Origin: Thermobispora bispora DSM 43833
GTDB taxonomy: Bacteria; Actinomycetota; Actinomycetes; Streptosporangiales; Streptosporangiaceae
DNA length: 64,000 nt
Assembly: GCF_000092645.1 (NCBI RefSeq)
Contig: NC_014165.1
Span: 3,782,001 to 3,846,000, forward strand
Direction: 5' to 3'
The notes below the pieces were generated by a model that was not told where the DNA came from, searched no databases, and saw only the letters and a list, made by a program, of their open reading frames with translations. Below are positions 17,596 through 24,790 of the stretch, one piece after another (within the stretch, counting starts at the first letter, position 1; each line of letters opens with the position of its first letter). A program made the translations under genes and the position numbers.

Positions 17596-17640
17596 CGCCG
17601 GCGCCGGACTGACACGAACACCTGGGTGGGACCACGGATC

Positions 17641-17691
17641 GACCGGCCCGCCCGGCCGTCCTCGCGGCGGCCGGGTGGGCCGGTCTCCTTT
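17641..17691 (+). terminator. strong rho-independent terminator
   Basis: An 18-bp stem (17641-17658 with 17668-17685, one G-T pair) closes a 9-base loop and is followed by TCCTTTTCC. It lies 45 bases after the M28 peptidase stop. Confidence 0.85.
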
Positions 17692-17817
17692 TCCGGCCCT
17701 CTTCCGTGCCGTGTTTTCCAGTCCTCGCCCGTGCCATGGCCTCCCGGTCATGGCCGGGCCGGATCGCGGGTGAGCCGATGGCGTAGCGCGGCGGTGGGGT
17801 CACCCCGGCGGTGCGGT

Positions 17818-17979
17818 CACGCCGGCCGGGCCATGGATGACGGTCAGGCCGTGCGGATGACGGGTGACGGTCACGCCGGCCGGGTCACCGGTCACGGTCA
17901 CGCCGGCCGGATCGCGGGTCACGGTCGCGCCGACCGGGGCGCGGGTGACGGTCACACCGGGCGGGCCATGGGTAAAAAG
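17818..17979. repeat. 27-bp tandem repeat, six units
   Basis: Six consecutive 27-bp units begin at 17818, 17845, 17872, 17899, 17926 and 17953. Most open with CACGCCGGCCGG or a variant and close with TCACGGT or TGACGGT. Units 3 and 4 are most alike; units 2 and 6 are the most diverged. A half unit precedes the array at about 17800. Because 27 is a multiple of three, both strands read as nine-residue repeats, but neither has a convincing start or ribosome site. The array lies between a terminator and the SH3-protein gene. Confidence 0.85.
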
Positions 17980-18087
17980 AACCGGCCATCGGATGCAAGC
18001 GGAAGGTAATCGGCGTACAACTTTCGGTGACGACCGGTGATGAACGGGCCGGCCCTGGCCACGGCGGTGCGCACCGAAAGGAGTGAC

Positions 18088-18756
18088 ATGACACCCGCCA
18101 AGCGGATCATCTGCGTGCTCGCGGTCTCCGCCACCGCCACCGTCCCGGCCGCCTGGTCCCACCCGGCCGGAGCCGATCCCGCACCGGCCGCCCCACGGGC
18201 CGGCTCCACGGTGCCGGACGCCCGGCCGAGCCCGAAGCCCACGCCGAGGTTCTTCGCCGCCGTGGTCAACCCGCCGAAGGGGCACACTCCCGCGTACTGG
18301 TGCGCCTACCGCGTGATCCGGGTGCGGCCCACCAGCCACCTCAACGTCCGGAGCGGCCCCGGCCTCGACCACCCGCCGATCGCCGCCCTCGCGCCCGGCG
18401 ATCGCAGCATTCCCGGCGCGTGCAGCGCGTCCCGCGGCTGGATCCAGGTCAGGACACCCGGCGGCAAGCCCGGGTTCGCCTCCGCCCGCTACCTGCGCCG
18501 GGTCATCCCGCTCCCCGCCCCCGGGACCTACGACTTCGCGGGGTGCAGCTACCGGGTCAGCGGGGTGCGCCCCACCAGCCACCTCAACGTCCGCCGCGGT
18601 CCCGGCCTCGACCACCCGCCGATCGCCACCCTCCCCGCGGGCGGGCGGGTGATCGGCGGCTGCGGCGCGCAGCACGGCTGGATCCCGGTCCGCTCCGCGG
18701 ACGGCGTGCCCGGGTGGGCCGCCGCAAGCTTCCTGCGCCGGACCGCGGCCCGGTGA
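18088..18756 (+). CDS. secreted protein with two bacterial SH3 domains
   Basis: A 222-residue exported protein. The signal peptide ends near AGADPA (residue 31), followed by a Pro/Ala linker to about residue 70. Two SH3b domains follow, about residues 75-145 and 150-222. Both contain the same stretch RPTSHLNVRxGPGLDHPP, so they arose by internal duplication. Each domain has a cysteine pair that could form a disulfide (C in WCAYR and GACS; C in AGCSY and GGCG). SH3b domains of this kind bind peptidoglycan or proteins. AAAGGAGTG stands before the ATG at 18088; an upstream start at 18037 has no such site. Confidence 0.85.
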   Translation: MTPAKRIICVLAVSATATVPAAWSHPAGADPAPAAPRAGSTVPDARPSPKPTPRFFAAVVNPPKGHTPAYWCAYRVIRVRPTSHLNVRSGPGLDHPPIAALAPGDRSIPGACSASRGWIQVRTPGGKPGFASARYLRRVIPLPAPGTYDFAGCSYRVSGVRPTSHLNVRRGPGLDHPPIATLPAGGRVIGGCGAQHGWIPVRSADGVPGWAAASFLRRTAAR

Positions 18757-18765
18757 CCGGGTGGG

Positions 18766-19584
18766 TCAGCCGAGGTCGGGGTGCGGCACGTACCGGTCGA
18801 GCGGCACCCCGGCGCCGTCGCTGACCATGATCGTGTCCACGTCGCCGATCCGCCAGCCCGCCTCCACCAGGGCCGGCAGCAGCGGGTGCACGCCCGGGAC
18901 GACGATCTTGATCAGCCGGGCGTGCGGATGGGCGGCCACCGCGTCCAGCACCGCGCGCACGGAGTCCTCCGGGGTCTCGCCGCCCGCCGGTCCCACCACG
19001 ACCGTGTCCCCGAGCTCGCGGGTGAACGCGTACCCCGAACCGCCCGCCCGGGCCGTCACCCCAGGCAGGCCCGCGTACCACGCGAGGCACTCCGGCCGCG
19101 CCCCGCCGGAGACGCGCGCGTCGAGGGCCGCCGCCTCGGGCAGGCCGCCCTCCCACCGCCACGCCGCTCCGGCCCGGCCGGCCGGCCGCCCCGGCGGGCC
19201 GTACAGGTAGAAGAGCGGGCAGGCGGGCCGCATGCCGTTCCTGATGTAGAGGGCGAGGGCGCGGTGGTCCCGCGAGGCGAACGTGATCTTCGGGGCGTCC
19301 GGTGGCAGCAGGCGGGTGAGGATGGCCCGCCCCAGCCCGGACGATTGGTGGGCGGGGAGCACGAAAAGGTCGCCGAGGTGGGTGAGCCGGCCCCGGCGCA
19401 GCGTGCCCCCGAATCCGGCGATCGCACCGCCGACCTCGCCGACGATGATCGTCCCGAACGCCAGCTCCGCCTCGAGGAAGTCGACGGAGCCCGGCCACAG
19501 GGTGAAGAGGTCGAAGTGCGTCCCGATACCGCTGCGCACGGCCGGCAGATCCGCCCGCTGGGCGACCCGGATGATCGGCTTCAC
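18766..19584 (-). CDS. GNAT-family acetyltransferase
   Basis: A 272-residue protein whose N-terminal half is a GNAT fold: IRVAQRADLPAVRS (first strand), then GDLFVLPAHQSSGLGRAILTRLL, the acetyl-CoA pyrophosphate loop with Q-x-x-G-x-G/A pattern, near residues 75-95. The second half may be a degenerate second GNAT domain (VVGPAGGETPEDSVRAVLDAV). The GTG at 19584 begins just before the first strand; a longer frame to 19701 adds an Arg-rich, non-conserved leader. It converges with the SH3-protein gene, with only nine bases between stops. The substrate is unknown. Confidence 0.75.
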   Translation of the reverse strand: MKPIIRVAQRADLPAVRSGIGTHFDLFTLWPGSVDFLEAELAFGTIIVGEVGGAIAGFGGTLRRGRLTHLGDLFVLPAHQSSGLGRAILTRLLPPDAPKITFASRDHRALALYIRNGMRPACPLFYLYGPPGRPAGRAGAAWRWEGGLPEAAALDARVSGGARPECLAWYAGLPGVTARAGGSGYAFTRELGDTVVVGPAGGETPEDSVRAVLDAVAAHPHARLIKIVVPGVHPLLPALVEAGWRIGDVDTIMVSDGAGVPLDRYVPHPDLG

Positions 19585-19723
19585 ACCGTCCCACCGTACG
19601 CCAAGGGGATCCCCCTTGGAGTGGGGGTGCCTCGCTCGCCCGGGGAGCGCGGACGGGCGAGCGAGGCGCCCCTCGCCGGCATGGCGCGGGCCGGACCGCA
19701 CGCCATGCCGGAAACCTGTGCGA

Positions 19724-20578
19724 TCAACCCTTGATCGCGCCCGCGGTGAGCCCGCTGATGAGCTGGCGCTCGGCCACGGCGTAGAAGCCGAGGGCCGGGA
19801 TCATGGCCAGCACCACGTAGGCGAGGACCTTCGCGGTCTCCGAGGAGTACTGGCCCTGGAACTGCTGCACGCCGAGCGGGAGGGTCCAGAGGTTCGGGTC
19901 GTTGAACACGACCAGCGGCAGCATGAAGTTGTTCCAGCTCGACACGATGGCCAGCACCGACACCGTGGCGAGGGCCGGCCGGGCCATCGGCAGCAGGATC
20001 CGCCAGAAGAACCCGAACGGGCTGCACCCGTCGATGATCGCCGCCTCTTCGATCTCGATCGGGATCGAGCGGAAGAACCCGCGCAGGATGATGATGGTCA
20101 TCGGCAGACCGAAGGCCACCTGCGGCAAGATCACCCCGAGCGGGTTGTCCAGGAGCCCGAACATCCGCAGCAGGACGAAGAGCGGGAGGATCGCCACGGC
20201 GAACGGGAACATCAGCCCGGTGGCGAACAGGGTGAACAGCAGCTCCCGGCCCCGGAAGGAGAACCTCGCGAGCACGAAGGCGGCCAGCGCGGACGCCGCC
20301 ACCACGAGGATCGTCGTGGCCAGCGCGATGAACGTGCTGTTCCAGAGCTGCCGCCAGAACGTGTCCGAGGCGAGGATGTCCGTGTAGTTCTCCGGAACCC
20401 ACGGATCGGGCAGCCCGAAGGCGTTGGTGGAGAGCTGTGAGGTGTCCTTGAACCCACCCAGCACCCCGTACACCAACGGGACGATGACGAAGGAGGCGAG
20501 CGTCAGGGCGATCACCTGCAGCAGGGCACCGCGGAACCGGATGATCGCCTTTGGCCTTGCGTGACGGGCTCCGCTCAT
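19724..20578 (-). CDS. sugar ABC transporter permease (MalG type)
   Basis: A 284-residue inner-membrane permease of the carbohydrate uptake CUT1 family. It has six predicted helices and the EAA loop for contact with the ATPase, EEAAIIDGCSPFGFFWRILLP, at about residues 180-200. The ATG overlaps the stop of the other permease (ATGA). No ATPase gene follows, as is usual in actinomycetes where a shared MsiK-like ATPase energises many importers. It is the last gene of the three-gene transport operon. Confidence 0.92.
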   Translation of the reverse strand: MSGARHARPKAIIRFRGALLQVIALTLASFVIVPLVYGVLGGFKDTSQLSTNAFGLPDPWVPENYTDILASDTFWRQLWNSTFIALATTILVVAASALAAFVLARFSFRGRELLFTLFATGLMFPFAVAILPLFVLLRMFGLLDNPLGVILPQVAFGLPMTIIILRGFFRSIPIEIEEAAIIDGCSPFGFFWRILLPMARPALATVSVLAIVSSWNNFMLPLVVFNDPNLWTLPLGVQQFQGQYSSETAKVLAYVVLAMIPALGFYAVAERQLISGLTAGAIKG

Positions 20579-21507
20579 CGCTGTTCTCGCAGCACGGTCG
20601 TGGCTCCTTCAAGGTCGCGGCGCATCACGTAGCGCTGGTAGCCGAGCGCGAACACGAGGCTCAGCAGGAACATCACCACGCTGATCGCGCTCGCGTAGCC
20701 CACCTGGAAGCGCTTGAAACCGAACTGGTACATCGTGACGGCCAGGGTTTCCGACGCATGCGACGGGCCGCCCTCCGTGATGATCCACACCAGGTCGAAG
20801 AGCTGGATGGTCCCGATGACCGAGAGGAAGATGCTGATGCGGATCGTCGGCCCGAGCAGCGGCAGGGTGACGCGGCGGAACACCTGCCACGCGTTGCCGC
20901 CGTCGATCTGGGCGGCCTCGATGATCTCCCGCGGGATGGCCTGCCGCCCGGTGAGGTAGAGGATCATGTGGAGACCGAAGTACTTCCACGTGATCACGAG
21001 GAAGAGCGACAGCAGCACCGTCGACTGATCGGCGAACCACTCCAGGCCATCGAGCCCGACGATGCCGAGGATCTGGTTGGCCAGGCCGACGCTCGGCGAG
21101 AGGATCAGCATGAAGAGGACGGCGGTGATCGCCTCCGACAGGACGTACGGGGCGAAGAACACTACCCGGTAGAAGGCCCGGCCCCGCAGCCGCTGGTTGA
21201 GCAGCAGCGCGATGCCCAAGGCGAGCGGCAGCTGGATCACCAGCGACAGCACGACCAGGACGACGGTGTGCCAGAGGTCGCCGTAGAACACCGGGTCGGC
21301 GAAGAGCCGCGTGTAGTTGTCGAGGCCTACGAAGTCACGCGGCAGACCACCCAGGCCGTTCCACTTGAACAGGCTGGTGTAGAAGCCGACGATGATCGGC
21401 GTCAGCACCAGCATGCAGAACAGCGCCAGCGCGGGCAGTATGAATGCCAGGATCGTGAGGGATCCCCGGAGCCGCGCGCGGCGGCTCCGGGGTCGTATCG
21501 CGTTCAC
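20575..21507 (-). CDS. sugar ABC transporter permease (MalF type)
   Basis: A 310-residue CUT1 permease with six helices and an EAA loop IIEAAQIDGGNAWQVFRRVTLP in the second half. I chose the GTG at 21507, eight bases after the stop of the binding-protein gene, with GGAG about ten bases upstream; the frame is open further to 21555, but that would overlap the binding-protein gene. The basic N-terminus (RPRSRRARLRG) is a cytoplasmic anchor. It pairs with the downstream MalG-type permease. Confidence 0.92.
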   Translation of the reverse strand: MNAIRPRSRRARLRGSLTILAFILPALALFCMLVLTPIIVGFYTSLFKWNGLGGLPRDFVGLDNYTRLFADPVFYGDLWHTVVLVVLSLVIQLPLALGIALLLNQRLRGRAFYRVVFFAPYVLSEAITAVLFMLILSPSVGLANQILGIVGLDGLEWFADQSTVLLSLFLVITWKYFGLHMILYLTGRQAIPREIIEAAQIDGGNAWQVFRRVTLPLLGPTIRISIFLSVIGTIQLFDLVWIITEGGPSHASETLAVTMYQFGFKRFQVGYASAISVVMFLLSLVFALGYQRYVMRRDLEGATTVLREQR

Positions 21508-21514
21508 TCGACTC

Positions 21515-22798
21515 TTACTCCGACTTCGCGGTCTCCGTGATGGCCTTGGCCACACCTTCGGGCGTCTCGGTCCCGGCGATCAGCTCGGCCACGCTGTCGT
21601 TGACCTCCTGGCCGACCGCCGGCGGGAAGGCCTGGTCGAGGTAGAGCTGGAAGCCGGTGGTCGCGGCGAGGTGCTTCGCCACCTCGGCGAGGTTCGGGTC
21701 CTTCACCGCGTCCTCCTCACCCTGGAGCACGGGGAGGACACCGCCGGACTCGACGGCCTTGCGGTGCTCGGTCTCCTCGGTGAGGAACTTGAGGAACTCG
21801 AGGGCCTCCGGCGGAGCCTCCGCGCCGACGGCGAAGCCGCCACCGCCGCCCAGCGCCTCGGTGTTGGTGCCCTTACCGCCCTCGACGGCCGGGAAGGGGA
21901 AGAAGCCGAGGTCGTCGCCGATGCCCTTACCGGCGGAGGACTGGACCGAGGGAGCCCACTGGCCCATCAGCTCCATCGCCGCCTTGCCGTTGCCCATGGT
22001 CGCGGCCTGGCCGTCGGCGGTGTCGTACGCGGCGCCGAGGAAGCCCTTCTGGAACGGCTCGAGGTCCACCAGCTCCTTGAGCTTCCGGCCGGCCTCGATG
22101 AAGGCGGGGTCGGTGAAGTCCTTGGTCTCCGCGGCCTGCTTGAGGGCGTCGAGACCGCCGATGCGCATCGCGAGGTACGACCAGTAGTAGTGGCCCGGCC
22201 ACTTCGCCTTACCGGCGAGGGCGATCGGGGTGATGCCGGCGGCCTTGAGCTTCTTGACGGCCTCGATGAACTCGGACCAGGTGGCCGGCGGCTGCTCGAT
22301 CCCGGCCTTCTTGAAGAGGGCCTTGTTGTACCAGATGCCCACCATGCCGATGTCGTGCGGGACGGCGTAGGTCTTGCCGTCGAACTGGTAGGGCGCGATG
22401 GCCGCGTTGGTGAACTTCTGGGGCCAGGAGGCGATGTCCTCGGTGACGTCCTTGACCAGACCGGCGTCGGCCTGCTGCTTGAGCACGCCGCCGCCCCAGG
22501 TGTGGAAGATGTCCGGGGCCTTCCCGGACTGCATGGTGGTGGTGAGCTTGGACTTGAACGCGTCGTTCTCGATCGCGACGTTCTTGATCTCGATGTTCGG
22601 GTGCTTGGCCTGGAAGTCGCGGATCGCGTTGGCGAAGACGCTCTTCAGCGGCTCGTTGGTCGCGATGTTCCAGAACTCGATGGTCACCTTCTTCGAGTCG
22701 GACGAGCCGCCTCCGCCGTCATCGCCCCCCGCTCCGCCACACCCCCCGATGGCCAAGACGGCAGCACACAGTAACGCGGTTCGCCGGATCCACTTCAC
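21515..22798 (-). CDS. sugar-binding lipoprotein of ABC transporter
   Basis: A 427-residue solute-binding protein. The lipobox LAIGGC places the lipidated cysteine at residue 20, followed by a Gly/Asp/Ser linker. The mature part follows the CUT1 binding-protein pattern (VTIEFWNIATNEPL, GKAPDIFHTWGGG, YAVPHDIGMVGIWYNKALFKKAGI, TWSEFIEAVKKLKAAGITPIAL). It is closest in style to xylobiose/xylose- and oligosaccharide-binding proteins of streptomycetes; the ligand is an inference. The GTG at 22798 has GGGAGGAG eight bases upstream, which decides against the GTG at 22813. A LacI-type operator lies just before it. Confidence 0.92.
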   Translation of the reverse strand: MKWIRRTALLCAAVLAIGGCGGAGGDDGGGGSSDSKKVTIEFWNIATNEPLKSVFANAIRDFQAKHPNIEIKNVAIENDAFKSKLTTTMQSGKAPDIFHTWGGGVLKQQADAGLVKDVTEDIASWPQKFTNAAIAPYQFDGKTYAVPHDIGMVGIWYNKALFKKAGIEQPPATWSEFIEAVKKLKAAGITPIALAGKAKWPGHYYWSYLAMRIGGLDALKQAAETKDFTDPAFIEAGRKLKELVDLEPFQKGFLGAAYDTADGQAATMGNGKAAMELMGQWAPSVQSSAGKGIGDDLGFFPFPAVEGGKGTNTEALGGGGGFAVGAEAPPEALEFLKFLTEETEHRKAVESGGVLPVLQGEEDAVKDPNLAEVAKHLAATTGFQLYLDQAFPPAVGQEVNDSVAELIAGTETPEGVAKAITETAKSE

Positions 22799-22814
22799 GA
22801 CGGCTCCTCCCACT

Positions 22815-22887
22815 CCGAAACTTTCGGAGGTTTACCGATAGTTTCTGTGATGGCCCTGACGTTACAAGCGTGCGGATATCAGATCAA
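22815..22887 (-). promoter_or_regulatory. promoter with LacI-type operator for the sugar importer
   Basis: Reading the minus strand, TTGATC (22882-22887) and TAACGT (22859-22864) are separated by 17 bases and form a good promoter. Downstream, CCGAAACTTTCGG (22815-22827) is a perfect 13-bp palindrome just before the ribosome site. A second related half, GAAACTATCGG, lies at about 22833-22845. Such GAAANTTTC palindromes are typical of LacI-family regulators of oligosaccharide genes in actinomycetes, including the BxlR/xylobiose type. Confidence 0.7.
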
Positions 22888-23431
22888 CACCTGTTGTTGA
22901 GCTGTTACTCGAAGCGGATAGGCACGGGCAAAGAGCGCATAAAACCGAAACACGCCGTGCAATGGACGGCATGGGACACCCGGGCATCTCGCCCCGGGCG
23001 CCCGGCGGGCGGCGCGGCCGGCGCCGCGTGCCCGCCGTCCAGGCACGGCGTGTCCGAGTCCGTTCGGAGCGGGGGGTGACAGACGCACCGGCGGAAGCCG
23101 GTGCGGTCCAGTGGATCGAGCGGCGGTGCGCGGTGCGCACCGGGCGGTCCGGGCGGGGCATGCGCGGCCGGCGGGGCCGGGCGGCATGCGGCGTGCGCCG
23201 CCGGAGGGCACGGCGGATCCGGGACCGGCCGGGGATGGCGGCGACGGCGCCCGTGCCGATCGGGCGCCCATCGGGGACCGCGAAGGGCCGCGCATCGGGG
23301 TACGGCGCGGCCGTGACAACGGATGGATCCGGCGCCGCGCGGCGCGGTGTAGCCGCGCACGGCGCCCATGACCCGGGCCACCGGCGCCGGACCGCGGTAC
23401 GGACCCGGCGTCCGGCCTGACGCGCAGCGGG
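22888..23431. other. intergenic region without a recognisable gene
   Basis: About 540 bases between the importer promoter and the conservon GTPase stop. The first 80 bases are AT-richer and may hold upstream promoter elements; the rest is GC-rich with short GGCATGCG/GCGGTGCG-like repeats. No open frame has a ribosome site or a family resemblance. Confidence 0.5.
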
Positions 23432-24019
23432 TCAGCCGACCTTGACGGCCGTGCGCTTCTGGTACGCGTGCTTGACCAGGGTGATGAGAACCTCTTTGCC
23501 GGACTCCCGCTTGCGGGCGTCGCAGTAGATGACCGGGACGTCTTCCTTGAGGTTGAGCGCGAGCTTCACCTCGTCGAGGTCGTGAACGGGAGCGCCCTCG
23601 AAGCAGTTGACCGCCACCACGAACGGGGTGCCGCGCCGTTCGAAGTAGTCCACGGAGGGGAAGCAGTCGGCGAGCCGCCGCGTGTCGGCGAGCACCACGG
23701 CGCCGAGCGCGCCGCGGGACAGGTCGTCCCAGAGGAACCAGAACCGCTCCTGGCCGGGGGTGCCGAACAGGTAGAGCACGAACTCGTCGTTGATGGTGAT
23801 GCGGCCGAAGTCCATCGCCACGGTGGTGGTGGACTTCGACTCCACGCCGGCGAGGTCGTCGACGCCGACGCTCCGGTCGGTGAGCGTCTCCTCCGTGCGC
23901 AGCGGCCGGATCTCTGACACCGCGCCCACCATGGTGGTCTTGCCGACCCCGAAGCCACCGGCGATCAGGAGCTTGATCGCCCGCGGCATCTTCGGCTGGT
24001 CAGAGCGCGCGTAGGCCAT
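23432..24019 (-). CDS. cvnD: conservon GTPase (CvnD type)
   Basis: A 195-residue small GTPase of the conservon family. It has a Walker A loop GGFGVGKTT at about residues 21-29, a switch region EETLTDRSVGVDDLAGVESKSTT, and the G3 motif LFGTPGQERF. The NKxD motif is replaced by VNCFEG, as in other CvnD/MglA-like proteins. It is the last gene of the conservon and its ATG lies 20 bases inside the DUF742 gene. In streptomycetes these four proteins form a membrane-associated signalling complex likened to a G-protein system; the signal here is unknown. Confidence 0.92.
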   Translation of the reverse strand: MAYARSDQPKMPRAIKLLIAGGFGVGKTTMVGAVSEIRPLRTEETLTDRSVGVDDLAGVESKSTTTVAMDFGRITINDEFVLYLFGTPGQERFWFLWDDLSRGALGAVVLADTRRLADCFPSVDYFERRGTPFVVAVNCFEGAPVHDLDEVKLALNLKEDVPVIYCDARKRESGKEVLITLVKHAYQKRTAVKVG

Positions 24020-24374
24020 CGAGCACCGCCTTGTACATCCTCTCGTCGAGCATGTCCGTCTCAGGCTGAGGCTGCTGGACGGCGATGTATCCCCGGTCGT
24101 ACAGGTCGCCGAGGAGCACCCGCACGATGCCCGCGGGCAGGTCCATCCGGGCCGCGATCTCGGCGACGGAGAGCGGCCTGCGGCAGAGCCGCACGATGGT
24201 CTGATGCTCGGGGTCGAGGCCGACCTCGTTCCCGGTGGTGGGCCGGATGGTCACGACGAGGGAGACGAGGTCGAACCGGTCCTGCGCCTCGGTGCGCCCG
24301 CGCGCGATGACGTACGGCCGTATGGTCGGCGCGTCGACCAGCCACTCCTCCTCGGGGTTCCACTGTCCGCTCAT
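24000..24374 (-). CDS. cvnC: conservon DUF742 protein (CvnC type)
   Basis: A 124-residue DUF742 protein. It begins with RPYVIARGRTEA and has DLVSLVVT, then a winged-helix-like segment LCRRPLSVAEIAARMDLPAGIVRVLLGDLYDRGYI, and ends with MYKAVLDGLRAL. That order is typical of the third conservon protein. The start overlaps the roadblock stop by four bases and the end overlaps the GTPase start, so translation is coupled through the whole set. Confidence 0.92.
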   Translation of the reverse strand: MSGQWNPEEEWLVDAPTIRPYVIARGRTEAQDRFDLVSLVVTIRPTTGNEVGLDPEHQTIVRLCRRPLSVAEIAARMDLPAGIVRVLLGDLYDRGYIAVQQPQPETDMLDERMYKAVLDGLRAL

Positions 24375-24790
24375 CGCTGGGCCTCACTCCCTGTGGTCCT
24401 GGCGGGCGAGGTGAGGTACTGCCCCACCCGGGCGACGAGCATCGCCATCTCGTACGCCACCAGGCCGATGTCGGCGTCGCCGGAGCACAGCACCGCGAGA
24501 CAGGCGCCCTGGCCGGCCATGGTGACCATGAGGTAGGCGGACTTCATCTCGACGATGGTCTGCCGTACGGCACCGCCCTGGAAGCGCTCGCCCACGCTGC
24601 GCGCCAGGCTCTGCAGCCCGGAGGCCACCGCGGAGAGGTGCTCGGCGTCCTCCCGGTGCAAGCCCTTCGAGCTGGCGAGGAGCAGGCCGTCAGCGGAGAG
24701 GACAATTCCGTGCTCCACCTCGCGCACCCGCTCGACGAGGTCGTCGAGCAGCCATGCCAGGTCCGCTGACGCGTCCGTCTTCTGGGTCAT
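24371..24790 (-). CDS. cvnB: conservon roadblock/LC7 protein (CvnB type)
   Basis: A 139-residue roadblock/LC7 protein, presumed to regulate the GTPase. Typical segments are LAWLLDDLVERVREVEHGIVLSADGLLLASS near the N-terminus, HLSAVASGLQSLA in the middle, and LMVTMAGQGACLAVLCSGDADIGLVAYEMAMLV near the end. Its ATG overlaps the stop of the sensor kinase (ATGA), and its stop overlaps the DUF742 start. Confidence 0.93.
   Translation of the reverse strand: MTQKTDASADLAWLLDDLVERVREVEHGIVLSADGLLLASSKGLHREDAEHLSAVASGLQSLARSVGERFQGGAVRQTIVEMKSAYLMVTMAGQGACLAVLCSGDADIGLVAYEMAMLVARVGQYLTSPARTTGSEAQR

Noticed and set aside
17818-17979. possible CRISPR array
   Set aside because: The 27-bp units are directly adjacent with no unique spacers, and no cas gene is nearby.
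17800-18675. minus-strand open frame with nine-residue TVTR-type repeats
   Set aside because: Most of it is antisense to the SH3-protein gene, which has a signal peptide and ribosome site; the repeat part is better described as a DNA repeat.
23432-24019. Ras-like GTPase unrelated to the kinase
   Set aside because: Gene order and overlaps place it as the fourth conservon protein.
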